DNA from: Hyparrhenia diplandra
Lineage: Eukaryota > Streptophyta > Magnoliopsida > Poales > Poaceae
Reading direction: 5' to 3'
Assembly (NCBI GenBank): GCA_015847255.1
Contig: JADLZK010008230.1
Location: 1 to 64,000 of the forward strand
Length of the DNA: 64,000 nt
In this document: one piece after another, positions 23,160 to 33,600 of the stretch
How the letters are laid out: each line of letters starts with the position of its first letter
How positions within the stretch are numbered: the stretch's first letter is position 1
Position numbers and translations under genes: made by a program
Notes under the pieces: model-generated
Databases searched by the model: none
What the model was told of the DNA's origin: nothing
What the model saw: the letters and a program-made list of their open reading frames with translations, nothing else

Positions 23160-23930
23160 GTCAAGAAAGTAGGCGCCGCCGGGCTTTGGGGCCCACGCAT
23201 GGCCTCCCCGCCGTGAGGGAGCCCGAGCCGGGCGCGTGGAGGAGGCTTCGCCGCTGTCACCGCCCCCATCGGTGGCGCTGACCCTCCATAGCGAGGTAGA
23301 GAGAGTGAGAGGGAGAGAGTTCGAGTGATGGAGAGAGAGAAGCGAGGCGAGAGGGACGTCGGCGGCGTGGGGAGAGGTCGCGGAGTGGGGAGGGTCGCGT
23401 GGCGCAGAGGGTGCGGCGCGGGAGAAGGAGCGGGGAAGAGAAGGAGGAAGGGAGATGGGGACCTAACCTGCTCGGGGTCAATGTCGGGGCCTCCTCGCTG
23501 CATCGGGACCGCCGGGCTTGTGGGCCATCATCGGGAGGGAGGCATTGCCGGGCTTTGGGGCCCACGCCGCGACTTCCTGTTGTTGTTGCTGCCCCCATCG
23601 GTGGCGTCGACCCTCCATAGCGAGGAGAGAGAGTGACATAGGGAGAGAGAGGGAGTGGTGGAGAGAGTGATGGGGAGAGAGAAGCAAAGGCAGAGAGGGA
23701 CGCACAACGTGGGGAGAGGGTGCAGAGCAGGGAGGGTCGCGCGACGCGGAGAGGGCACAGCTTGAGGGGGAGAGGGTTTGGTTGAGAGAAGAGAGAGTGA
23801 GGTAGAGAGTGAGTCTGATAAAACCCTAGGTCGCCAATTTATACTTCAACGGCTATCGGGCCTGTTTGGGCCCCTGCCATGCTTTCTCCCTGTAGGTGAT
23901 TTTTCCGTGGCGAGTTACTTTTTCCTATTT
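23160..23930 (+). mobile_element. Truncated relative of the CACTA element at 35.6 kb
   Basis: GC-rich with GAGAGAGAG stretches. It has an internal duplication: GCCGGGCTTTGGGGCCCACG at about 23176 and 23547, each followed by CCCCCATCGGTGGCG and CCTCCATAGCGAGG. The final part (AAACCCTAGG, TTTATA, GGCTATCGGGCCTG, TTTGGGCC, TTTTTCCGTGGCGA) runs parallel to 36345-36435 inside the complete CACTA element. No CACTA terminus is found here. Long open frames on both strands are by-products of the GC content. Confidence 0.5.
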
Positions 23931-23939
23931 GGGCCCCAT

Positions 23940-24740
23940 GTTGGTGGAGGAAACGGATGAACAAGAGGCCATTGAATCAAAATTAAGAGAAGATGGAAAG
24001 GGAACATGGGTGGGGGTGATGGTGCCATAGCAGATGCGGGACATGGGTCCACGTCGTGATGATGTCAAACCCAATATCCCGTGGAGTCATCTTGACGCCA
24101 GTGCCCGTTGGGTGGATTGTCGCCCGACGCCGACCGACACGGCCGCAGACACCGAGGTGGCGGCGTGGGACGCTGAGGTCGGAGAGGCGAAGATGCCTAT
24201 AGTAGGCGTTGATGATGCGGTCACGACTTCGGTCCCGGTGATTGATGAGCTTGAGACCTTGAGGCGCAGATCGTCCAACGATGCCATCTGATTTAAATGC
24301 GCCCGCCCAGATTCACAATAGCTTGTTCGAGCGTGGCGACCCTCTCATTGCGCTCATCGCAAATGTGCTCGACGCTGGTAGCCTCGAGGTCCTGGATGCG
24401 GACGCTCAGAGCGGGGGGTCGGCGGTAGGGCCGAGGTGGACCGCGCCGAGGCCCTCGAGCTCAGAGATGCGGCGCTCGTACTCGAAGTTGGTGATAACCG
24501 CACGCCGATGACTCCAGAGAGATGAGGCGTTGGACGATGGCGGCACGAGCAGACTCAGATCGGCGAAACGACGCTCCCATTTAGCATCGTGCTCATCGAA
24601 TCGACATCCGGACTCCTCGCAATTTCTCGTTCTTCTCGAGCACGAGATTCATTGTTGGCTCCTTGGCGCCGCGGGAAGCCTCAAGGCTGGTGTAATGCTC
24701 GTGAACCGAAGCCGCCGCCGACGCGGCGGCCAGGATCTAC
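23940..24740 (-). mobile_element. Ty3/gypsy retrotransposon gag 5' fragment
   Basis: On the minus strand the fragment encodes a grass gypsy gag N-terminus in broken frames. It includes a Glu/Arg-rich coiled region, DDLRLKVSSSS at 24250-24290, a Ser/Thr/Ala-rich linker and, near 24000-24060, a piece reading FDIITTWTHVP in another frame. These are the usual steps before the capsid-like core. It stops near 23940, and no protease, RT or integrase follows. It is preceded on its own strand by a primer binding site and an LTR, so it is the 5' end of a truncated element. Confidence 0.65.
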
Positions 24741-24755
24741 TAGTCTAATACCAAA
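24741..24755 (-). other. Primer binding site of the gypsy fragment
   Basis: The minus strand reads TTTGGTATTAGACTA directly after the LTR. It resembles the TGGTATCAGAGC site complementary to initiator tRNA-Met, with two or three differences. Confidence 0.6.
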
Positions 24756-25059
24756 TGTAAGCAGCAAGCAGCTTGGGGGAAGAAGAAGAAGAAGGAGCAG
24801 AGGACGAACAACAGAGGAATATAGTTTGGGGAATAATTCGAATTAAATTGTTTGATACAATTTTGTTCATGCCTCTCTCATTTCTCGCCTCGCATACATA
24901 TACTCTCGACTACTTCTTCCAGGATGGGCTGGTGAACCTTGGATCGGGCCGGCGTTCCCTCTTGGGCCTTGCTGGACTTGGCGAGCCCGCAGGTGAGCCA
25001 AGCGTGTCCGATTTAGACGTAGTAGCTTCAGGCGGAAGGTTGCTGACAAATTGACAACA
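24756..25059 (-). repeat. Long terminal repeat (5' LTR) of the gypsy fragment
   Basis: The PBS-side boundary is clear: on the plus strand the LTR starts TGTAA at 24756. The far end is placed at the first suitable CA (GACAACA at 25053-25059), giving 304 bp with TGT...ACA ends. No second LTR is present to confirm this boundary. Confidence 0.45.
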
Positions 25060-25539
25060 AAAGGAGGGCCTTACTGTGGTCAGGGTCAGACAAAACCTCG
25101 GGAGCTAATTGTCTGGTGAACTGGGACACCGCTATTATTATTATCTCAAAGAGGAAAAAGTCTATATCACAACCACACCTATGATAGGTGGACTACATAA
25201 CCCTAAAAGCCTATGAAACAGTCTGCATCACCACCCGAACTTTCTAAAATCGGTCAAATTACCCCCCTAAAGTAGTTTTCAAAAATCATAGTAAATCATA
25301 GAAAAATCATAAAATGAAACATCCAATTGTGTTAGACTCCGGATGAGTAGATCTACACAATGAACATATAATGTGGTATTCTTTAGTTCACTTTTTTTGT
25401 TGTAGCTTTAGATCTACACAATGAACATATTATGGTTTGCTATAAAGTTCACTGACGTCAAGCACAGCACATTGCATGAACGCCATAACAAACCAAGTTA
25501 AGTTTTGACTAGACATGACCAATGAATCTGCTAGACAAC
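25060..25539. other. Intergenic, no gene seen
   Basis: AT-rich. A short direct repeat (TTTAGATCTACACAATGAACATAT-like, described as GATCTACACAATGAACATA) occurs near 25348 and 25407. No coding signal. Confidence 0.35.
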
Positions 25540-26480
25540 CACCCTCTTGAAGAGAAGAAATATAAAGCCAACATCTCCATGTGGCGACCAATGGAGATTA
25601 GCTATTCTTTATTTTCCTCAAGCCATTGTAGCGTTGCCCATTGCCGGAGCCAATGGGTTCCCATGAATAGCACCTATAAAAAGATTTTGGTCTGCAGTAG
25701 TTAAAAACCACCTCATTTCTTGAAATCCATATTTCCCAATATAATGCTGTTGCTACTGCACTAATAACAAGTCATGTTTAGCATCACCTCTTTTAGACCA
25801 AGTGTTAAACAAATCATCCATGGAGGCAGGAGGTTGTAAGCCAAACAAAATATGTACAGAACGCCACAAGAATTTTGCGTGATAGCACTGAAAAAATAAA
25901 TGCTGAATGGATTCAGGATGATGACAGAAACTACACGTAGTATCCCTGTTCCAGTTTCATTCGGATAAATTATCCTTAGTGAGAATAACACCCTTTTCAA
26001 ATACCACAAGAAAATTTATTCTAGCTGGAATCTTGACACGCCATATTTCTTGTGACACTCTTACCTCATTGTTAATTAGCGCAGAGTACATGGATTTCAC
26101 TGAAAACATGCATGATGACTGGAGGTTCCAAATAAATCTATCCCTATCAATCTGTAAGTTAAAATCATGAAGAGCAGCCACAATTCTATTCCAGTTTCTT
26201 AAATTTGATCCCACTAAATTCCTTCAAAAAGAAATATTCAAAGGTATAGAAGTAAGAACCTTTGGGACCGAATCTTGTTTGCGCCTCACAATATTAAACA
26301 ACTTAGGGTATTTTGTCATTAAAGGTAGATCTACTAACCATGTGTCTTCCCAGAACCATGTCTGCGAGCCATCATTTACCTTGAAGTAACCAAAACACAT
26401 AAATATTTCCTTTACTTTCATCAGGCTTTTCCAAAAGTGGGAATCGTTTGGCCTTTTATTGCAACTTCCTAACATAGTTT
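25540..26480 (-). mobile_element. LINE reverse transcriptase C-terminal fragment (zf-RVT region)
   Basis: In minus-strand order from about 26475 it encodes SHFWKSLMKVKEIF, then DGSQTWFWEDTWLVDLPLM and YPKLFNIVRRKQDSV. Then come NWNRIVAALHDFNL, RFIWNLQSSCMFSVKSMY, WRVKIPARI, ILTKDNLSERNW (frame broken) and CSFCHHPESIQH in a further frame. This is the zf-RVT region at the C-terminus of plant non-LTR retrotransposon proteins. At least two frameshifts and several stops are present. No RT core (YADD) is present and no poly(A) tail is visible at the 25.54 kb end. Confidence 0.8.
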
Positions 26481-26618
26481 TTACTGTACATAACGTATTT
26501 GGACACGTAGCAAAAGATATGTACTTAGAAAAAGTTAAAACATACGATTGAAACGAATGTAACAGATAGGTATGTGGGTAGGTAGTAATTTTCAAGAAAT
26601 TAAACACTCTTATATATG

Positions 26619-26621
<3 letters not shown>

Positions 26622-26706
<85 letters not shown>
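26622..26706. repeat. (TA)n microsatellite, about 85 bp
   Basis: Uninterrupted TA repeats between the LINE fragment and the DUF4220 gene. The length is likely to vary between accessions. Confidence 0.98.
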
Positions 26707-26709
<3 letters not shown>

Positions 26710-26866
26710 GAAATTTTGATTTCACGATGAGAAAGTTGTGCCAAAAGTAGCGATTAGATTATTTTTTTGCCTAGTATCATAGAGTTTGATAAGTACTCTT
26801 TCTTTAATTGCTTATATATACTGTTGCAGAAATCTATATCCTCATACTCGATAGCTGGCTCATTGC

Positions 26867-29296
26867 ATGCATCCGGGCTCGACAATCATGAATAATCCTA
26901 ATTGTACTACTATCCTGCTGGGCAACGATGAAATGGTACATCGTATGTCTCCTCAAATGACAATGAAAACGTTCCGTGTGAGCTTGCTCATGTTGTTCAA
27001 TGCCATCTTGATGGGAGTGGTGGTGGTTATAGCGCCTACGCCGCCGCGGTATCGTCAACATCCAGTGATCAGTGCAGCCACCGCTCTGTTCCTCCCCATC
27101 ATTTCCACTATTGTCACCACAATTGATAGTGTTCATGGCCTCATCGAAACTCTACTAATAAAAGTTCAGTGCAATGATCGGCCACACCTTAACATGGTGT
27201 TTGCATGGACAGGAGTTGTGGTAGCCATTGGTATCAATGCAAGTGTAGTAGTTGCTGGTGATGCAAGAGAAGGTAGAAACATTGCACCACCTATAATACT
27301 GTTGGTTAAAGCAAGTTGGAGTGCATACCTCGCATTCTCAACCCTGTACCCACCAAAGATTGCTCTTGTTCATCTATTTGTTATCATGTTTGCTAAACTG
27401 CTCTTCAAGTACGTCGCGTTTTACATGGCACAGCGATCTTTTGCACTCGGGCGCAGCCCCCGCCTGATCGCGGGGTACATGGCTCAGCTCCAGCAGCCTG
27501 ATGATGATGAGCACACAGACACAGCACCACCTCCTCCTGCTCTTATAGTTATGGGAGAGGATAAAGTGCAGGTGGAGGAGCAGACGCATGGTTACAACTT
27601 GAAACAGATGCCTAGTGACCAAAAAAAGGAGATGGAGATATGACAAGGGCAAACAGACTAGTGACATTGGATCGAGTTTGGAGGTTTGGACGCATGGAGG
27701 CGCGGCCGAAAGATCTGTGTTATGCATTCGCCTTGTTCAAGCTGCTACGATGTCGGTTCGCAAAGTACACAGTTTCTGAGGCCGGCTTCATCAAGACCAG
27801 TAAGTTTTTCAGGAAGACATTACTCCAGGATGAAGATCATTATGGGAGAGTATTTCGAATAATAACGGATGAGCTTTCATTCATCAGTGACTATTATTAT
27901 TCATCCCTGCCAATCTACTATTCCCATCCTCTGCTTCCTGCCTTTGGCGTCACGCTTTCACTCTGGAGCATCGGTTACTGTTTATGGAGGGTTGTGTACA
28001 TGACACAAGATTTTGTCATGGATCCATACCGTCGTGGCCAGATAAACTGTTTGCTGCAGTTGACCAGGCAAGATTGTGGAAATGATACTACAAGGTTTGG
28101 ATTTGTTGGTGATTATCCAGTGGTGCTTAGATTCGGCAGTTTGTACTACGACATAGTACCTTTATATTTAGCTATGGCAGTGCTTGTACTTGCAGAGGCG
28201 CGAGAGATTGTTTCCTACATCTGTTCTAACTGGACTAAAGTAACCCTCATCTACCACCATGTCAATGGAGATTGGTGGCAGCGACCCCGTGTCGTTCAGA
28301 AATGTATTTTCGCCCTAGTGAAGTATCAGAGATGCAAGCTGGTGAACAACTGGGAAGACAAGATGAAGCAGTGCTCAATTCTTGTGCCCCGCCCAAGGAA
28401 AACCCTACTTCGTCGTCTACGCCATCTCCTATGTTTTGAAGGAGGACAGAAGAAGGTCAAGGTACCCAACGACGTGAAGGCCGCCATCTTCCAAGCAATC
28501 AAAGGAGAAAGCTTTACCACTGAGAAGGACGGAGCACTCTGCTGGGTATGTTCTTTACTTCATTCATTCATTTTTGCCATGCCTTTGACTTGCCGGATTA
28601 TATTTGAACTCAGTATTCTTTGGCTTCCTAGTGAAGTGAAAAAGCTAGGATTGTGTAATACTTGTTTTATTTGCAGCTCATTCGACCGCCATCTCCGATT
28701 CCTGCTGTCTATCTCTACGCTTGCAACAATGGCAAACACCGAGCTGCTTACAGCATACTTGTTTTGGAACATCGCCACAAGTGTGTTTGAGGCGAGCCAG
28801 CTCCCACAGCCGTCATCCGAGTCCGACCACAAGAACAAGACTGTCGCCACTCACCTGTCGCGCTACTGTACCTACCTGGTGACCAGCCGCCCTGAGCTGC
28901 TCCCTGACGATGCTGAATGGTGCCGCAAGCTGTATGATGAGGTGAAGAAAGATGCCGACCGTGTCCTAGCCAAGGTGCAGGGAGTAGATGATCATAATCA
29001 GCTCATCCAAGAGCTGACTGCAGACTCCAACCATGAGGTCCTTAGGAATGGCGCGAGGCTCGGGAAGGAGCTGGTGGAGGGCTACTCGGCCAGAGGATGG
29101 GAGATGCTGGCCCGCTTCTGGGTGGAGATGATCCTGTACGTCGCCCCATCGGAGAACTTGGAAGCGCATGCCGATGCCATTTCGCATGGCGGCGAGCTGG
29201 TCACGCTCCCTCTGGGCAATGCTCGCGCACGCCGGGATCACCGGTAGGATAGATGCTGAAGACGTCGTCGCCGCTACTGACGACCAACCTGCTTAA
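26867..29296 (+). CDS. DUF4220/DUF594 multi-pass membrane protein (frameshifts)
   Basis: Two open frames of 258 and 535 codons overlap by ATGA at 27640. Together they encode one DUF4220-DUF594 protein. The N-terminal half has several hydrophobic segments (FRVSLLMLFNAILMGVVVVI, ISAATALFLPIISTIVTTI, LNMVFAWTGVVVAIGINASV) and ends MGEDKVQVEEQTHGYNLKQ. The second part opens with LVTLDRVWRF, KDLCYAFALFKLLRCRFAKY and DELSFISDYYYSSLPIYYS, and ends with the DUF594 region (FDRHL to TAYLFWNIATS, VATHLSRYCTYLVTSRPELL). The A-run 27621-27627 has seven A; eight would join the halves. Near 29205 an extra base replaces the usual end; in the corrected frame the protein runs on as SLWAMLAHAGITGR and stops at 29296. 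A 131-bp intron-like stretch (28546-28676) stays in frame if retained. The family expands in tandem in grasses; its function is unknown. Confidence 0.82.
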
Positions 29297-31077
29297 CGGC
29301 TTTCATGCATTCCCTTATACAACCTTTCTATTTTATTTTTGAAAGCAAGGTTTGTGTACTTTATTATTTCTGGGAGTTTCGTTTACATCAGGAACTCCCA
29401 AAGTTGTTACAGACTCTGGGGGGGATCGATCCGGGGCTCAATCAAGCTGAGCAAGATCATGTGCATCTCTATTACAAGATCGTAGTGCATGGACAATGTC
29501 AAACAATGCATTTTGTTTCTTTATTCCAATCTAATTCCTGCCATGTTTCATTTCGTTGCACGATGTTGTGACTCCATGAATCTACATTTGGACTTCTAAT
29601 TTTGACCTTGATATATGTTTTTGCAAATGTTTTAATATATATACATTGTTTATTTGAATGAATTTAATATTGAAAAAAAGAATGGTTCCCATATCGTCGT
29701 AGACTGCACTTAGCTTGACGGGTTCTCTAATATAATACACATGAATTTATGTTGTGATAAAACTATGATTTAGACGATGGTTCGATATCATGATTAGCAA
29801 TTCGGCTTTTTGTTAAAAAAATAATTAGGTTGTCTAGTGTGTAAGCTAGGCACCATAACATAGGGCATGATTTTTTAAAAAAAAATGATTTTTTTTAGAA
29901 AAATATCTAAAACAAGTTTCATAAATTTCCGAAAAAAAAATTATGTATGAATTTACAAGATCAAACCAGGCTTTTGGATTTTAAATTGTATTATCCTTCC
30001 ATGTAAGATATATTAAAATAGATATTTGAATTTATTTAATTTTTAAATATTTTATAAAAATATTTCTAGTCTGATTTACCACCTTGAACTTTCTAACTTA
30101 TTAAATTTACCTCTTCTGACGTGGCGCCGTATTAGAAAAACCGTTGTCAAAACCATCAGAGTGCAAAAGTGAATGATATTCAAAAGTTGAGGGGGTTAAT
30201 TAAAAACTGAATTTTGTAAACCAAGGAGGAAAATTAGACTTCTTCCCTCTTTCAATGAAAAGTTTATAGCACCCGCAGTGTAGAGCACCGGGTCGGTTCT
30301 ATAGGGGGCTCCACAATTGACATGACTCATCCTGCTACTGGCTCCACGGTGGATAGAACCGGACCTAAGTCCATAAACGAGACCCGCCATGTCATCGAAG
30401 TGCATGATCGCAGTCAACCTTTACTGCGCACACAGGAGGCAGTAGTAGAGTGACGGCCAGCAGCATCATCCGTCGGCGCTGCGCCCGCAGCGTGAATAGG
30501 CCACGGTGGTGTCCAGCATCGGATGCCGAAACAGCAAGTTCTCGCTGTCCGCGGCAAGGCACACAACCGAGAGCGTCGCCGCCGTACGGCGGACGCACTC
30601 CACCTGCAGGGAGGTCGACATGGCTCTGCCACTGTCATCGTCGAAGCGGTCCCTCTCCCTCAACGGCAATATTGCTGGCGGCCACAGGGGGAGGAGGCAA
30701 CAACGCGCTATCCAGGTGGGACCCTGATGAGCGGTCCGGCCGGCGGTCGGACTCCACCGTAGCTTGGAGTGCGCGTGGGAGTATCAACTGTCAACGACAG
30801 GGGAGAGAGAGGGGGAGAACTTTTCTTGCTCGAAGCGGGTCTGATACGAAGACCTCGCGGACTCGCGTCTCCATCACAGTGTGTCGAACTGGGTACCATG
30901 AGTGCATCTATTGTACCGAACCTGCTTCAACCCCACACCGTTGCTGCTCTTATAAGAAAACAATTTATTTTTCCATAAACATCTATACCATGTGTGTTTT
31001 ATTTTTTCCCCATCATGGTATTCTCATAATTATTGGATATCGTCTCTTCCTAGAGTATTTTTGTCCAGATTATATTA
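29297..31077. other. Intergenic region with one unidentified gene-like piece
   Basis: AT-rich from 29.6 to 30.25 kb. At 30287-30365 an imperfect hairpin is formed by GGTCGGTTCTAT and ATAGAACCGGACC. A GC-rich stretch at 30430-30740 has a minus-strand frame (30669-30466) containing STSLQVECVRRTAATLSVVC and NLLFRHPMLDTTVAYS. It looks like real protein, but I do not recognise the family, and it is short and isolated. It may be a captured gene fragment. Confidence 0.35.
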
Positions 31078-31206
31078 CTCCCTCTATCCTATAAATATTT
31101 ACACATCACGCTTCTCTAGAAGTTAAACCTTTCTAATTTTAACTTAGTGTATATAAAGAAATAATCATGTTTAGGACGTGTAACAAGTATCATTAGATTG
31201 ACATTG

Positions 31207-31744
31207 TGTCATGTGCGGGAAATAGGGCCTGAAGGACAGGCCCACGAGGCCCGAGGGGGGGGGCACGGCGCCGCCCGAGCGGCGCGCCGCGCCGCCGCCG
31301 CCTCCGCCTCCCTTCCGCGGATTCTTCTGAAATTAATTAAAGAATAAAGCAGGAAATTGATTAGGATTATCTTAGACTTTTTTTGGTGTGCAAGGGAATA
31401 TTCCATCTATAAGGAAGGCCCTTATTAGGAAAATAAATAGTATTGCTTGTAAAAAGGTATTCCAATCTATAAGGAAACCTTTTAGAGAGATTGCTTGCGT
31501 TACAAGTCCCACTAGCCGGGCTATAAAAGTAAGGGGTTCAGAATCTTTCGGGGCAACAAGCAATAAAGAAATTATTTCCCTTCTCTCTCTTTTTTCTCCA
31601 CCCCCGCCGCCCCTCCCCCCCGCCGCACGGCCATAGGCCACCCGCCGCCGCCATCACTACCACCACCGCGCCGCCGACCTCACCGCCGCCAACGCCGGGC
31701 GCGCCGCCAGCCACGTGTCACGCCGGATCGACCGGGTTGTGACA
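31207..31744. mobile_element. Solo LTR, 538 bp, with 5-bp target duplication
   Basis: Starts TGTCATGTGCGGG and ends GGTTGTGACA, with the perfect short inverted ends TGTCA/TGACA. It is flanked on both sides by CATTG (31202-31206 and 31745-31749). Inside lies a promoter-like CTATAAAAG near 31520 and AATAAAG near 31562, which fit the U3-R-U5 order. No internal retroviral-type genes are present: it is the product of LTR-LTR recombination. Confidence 0.88.
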
Positions 31745-31780
31745 CATTGAAATATACTTTCGTAATAATAAACATTTCAA

Positions 31781-31990
31781 AAAATATTTATTATTACGAA
31801 ATTGACCTTGTTTGCATCAAGGCCAAGCCTTCTAGATCTGTTCTTTTAAAAAGTTGGAGAGATAGCTATGTATAGAGTTGATCCTTTTTTCTCTTTGGGC
31901 ATTGTTGCCTTGTAACAAAAAACCTTTTGTACCTCATTCTTTCATTTAATTAAAAAAAGGTCGGGGCCTCCCGACCGGTTCGGTCAAAAA
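31781..31990 (+). mobile_element. 5'-truncated LINE tail with 17-bp target duplication
   Basis: Flanked by AATAATAAACATTTCAA at 31764-31780 and 31991-32007. It ends in GGTCGGGGCCTCCCGACCGG followed by TTCGGTCAAAAAA, a hairpin plus A-tail as in plant LINE 3' ends. At its 5' edge, TTTATTATTACGAAA forms a perfect inverted repeat with TTTCGTAATAATAAA, which spans the start of the target site. Confidence 0.7.
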
Positions 31991-32111
31991 AATAATAAAC
32001 ATTTCAAGATATATAAGTATTGATGTTATTTTTTATATACTTGGTTAAAGTTAAAAAGGTTTAACTTCTCGTGAAGCGAGATGTGCAAATATTTGTGGGA
32101 CAATAGAGTAC

Positions 32112-32679
32112 TTATTATATAGAGCCGGCATATTCTAAGCCATTACCTACAAGCAATGATCGTTTTGATCAAGCAAATCGGTCTGTGGAAAAGAAAGAAA
32201 GGAAAGGTACTCAAATAAAAAGTCTATAACAAGGTAGCAATGAACCTTTCTTTGTAATAATTGGGTTGCTATCTGTTGATAGATGAAGTCAGATTTTATA
32301 TCCATTATCTAAAAAAAATAACAAGGTAGCGAGAACAAATCCAAACTTTGAAGAGCTTTTATTAAAATACTAAAACAGAAATGGTCGTACAAGAGCAAGC
32401 AATCGGTAAGAAAATCGAAGGAGGAGCGATTCTTTATACAGAGCTTTATTTTTTCAATAAACTACCCAAAGCAAAGTTTTCATACATATACAGAGCTTGA
32501 TAAGTTATCAACCTTCCCCATTTTAGCACACGGCAAAGCTTTCATATTAGTATTACTGAGTATGAGTATTTCAGAAGTACCAAGTTGCTTCTTTTTTATC
32601 TAACAGCATTAAAAAAAAAGGAACAAAAAGTGGAAAGGAACTCCATAATAACTTTGTTATATTGGTCTTCTGGCCTAAA
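32112..32679. other. Intergenic AT-rich stretch
   Basis: No gene seen. CAGAGCTT(G/T)AT motifs repeat near 32440 and 32490. Confidence 0.35.
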
Positions 32680-32687
32680 AACACATG

Positions 32688-32877
32688 AAATGCCTGAGCC
32701 AAAAGGAGGGAAACAAAAAGCCAAAAAGAAAATAAAATGTGTGAGCTGACAAAAGGCAAAAGAAACATCAAATGGCTGACCCAAACGGAGTGAAACAAAA
32801 CCCCAAAAAAAAAAAAAAAAATCATCAAATGTCTGAGAGGGAAAAAACCCAAAAAAATCATCAAATGTCTAAGCAGG
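32688..32877 (-). repeat. Array of decayed tRNA-Val 3'-end units
   Basis: On the plus strand, AAATG.CTGAGC-like words occur at about 32688, 32735, 32770, 32827 and 32861, spaced 34-57 bp, each followed by A-rich spacer with GG..AAACAAAA..CC. The intact tRNA begins with the same word (AAATGTCTGAGCC at 32918-32930). On the tRNA strand each unit equals the acceptor 3' strand plus discriminator and T-run. Confidence 0.55.
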
Positions 32878-32920
32878 GAAGAAAGCCAAAAAAAAAAAAA
32901 AAAATTACGAAACAAAAAAA

Positions 32921-32994
32921 TGTCTGAGCCCAGGTTCGAACTGGGGACCTTTAGTGTGTGAGACTAACGTGATAACCAACTACACCACCCAGAC
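32921..32994 (-). tRNA. tRNA-Val(CAC), second copy
   Basis: Identical over all 74 nt to the gene at 21726-21799: acceptor GTCTGGG/CTCAGAC, anticodon CAC, intact boxes A and B. A TTTTTTT terminator follows directly on the minus strand. Flanks are unrelated to the first copy beyond A/T-runs. Confidence 0.96.
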
Positions 32995-33189
32995 AATGTG
33001 ACGCTGCAAAATCAAAGCTCTTACTTCTTAATAACTCACATGCTCCAAATCCATGTATCAAACATCAGTCCTAATAATCATTTGTGTCGGAACGAATTGC
33101 ATCATATGATACTATGTCACCTGCCCCATGATAGTAGGCCCAACACCTAAGCCCAAGATATGGATTGAGAGACCTGACCAGGCCCTAGC

Positions 33190-33600
33190 AAGCGTATGAC
33201 TACAACCTTCCTATTAATCCAGCTGTTTTCCCCAAAAGAGGTTTATCTAGACCATCAATTTCCACTACATTCTACTCTCTTCGATGTGTAGGTAGTTGAT
33301 AGATCTTATGGACAAGGTTGTAGCCATACTTGTAAAGCTCTAGTTATAGTTAAATTTAAAGTATTTTGTAGAATCTATCAACTAGAGCAACCTTGTCCAT
33401 GGCCATAATTGAGATTTGACTACAACGTTACCTTGTCCATCGTCATAATTACAACCTTGTAAAGCTCTAGTTATAGTTATAGCCATAATTGAGATTTTAC
33501 TACAGCCTTCCTATTAATCCAGTTAAATCTCAATTTTACAAAATCTCAAATGCTTTGATAGTATTTAATTTGTAAAGCTCTAGCTATATTAAAATTTGGC
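33190..33600. repeat. Interleaved short duplications
   Basis: TTGTAAAGCTCTAG(T/C)TATA occurs at about 33327, 33450 and 33570. ACTACA(A/G)CCTTCCTATTAA with TCCAG occurs at about 33200 and 33499. CCATAATTGAGATTT occurs at about 33401 and 33483. The order suggests several overlapping rearrangements. Confidence 0.7.

Larger units (their letters stand above)
31078..32111. mobile_element. Stowaway-like MITE split by later insertions
   Basis: The left arm (31078-31206) begins TACTCCCTCTATCCTATAAA. The right arm (about 32008-32111), reverse-complemented, begins TACTCTATTGTCCCACAAAT. Both continue through ATTT.CACATC.CGCTTC, GAAGTTAAACCTTT and TATATAAA. The two arms are separated by a solo LTR and a LINE tail, so the original MITE was about 270-300 bp. 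Confidence 0.75.

Noticed and set aside
23141..23758. Ser/Leu/Pro-rich frames on the minus strand
   Set aside because: They translate GAGAGAG-type repeats; length changes between the duplicated parts do not respect codons.
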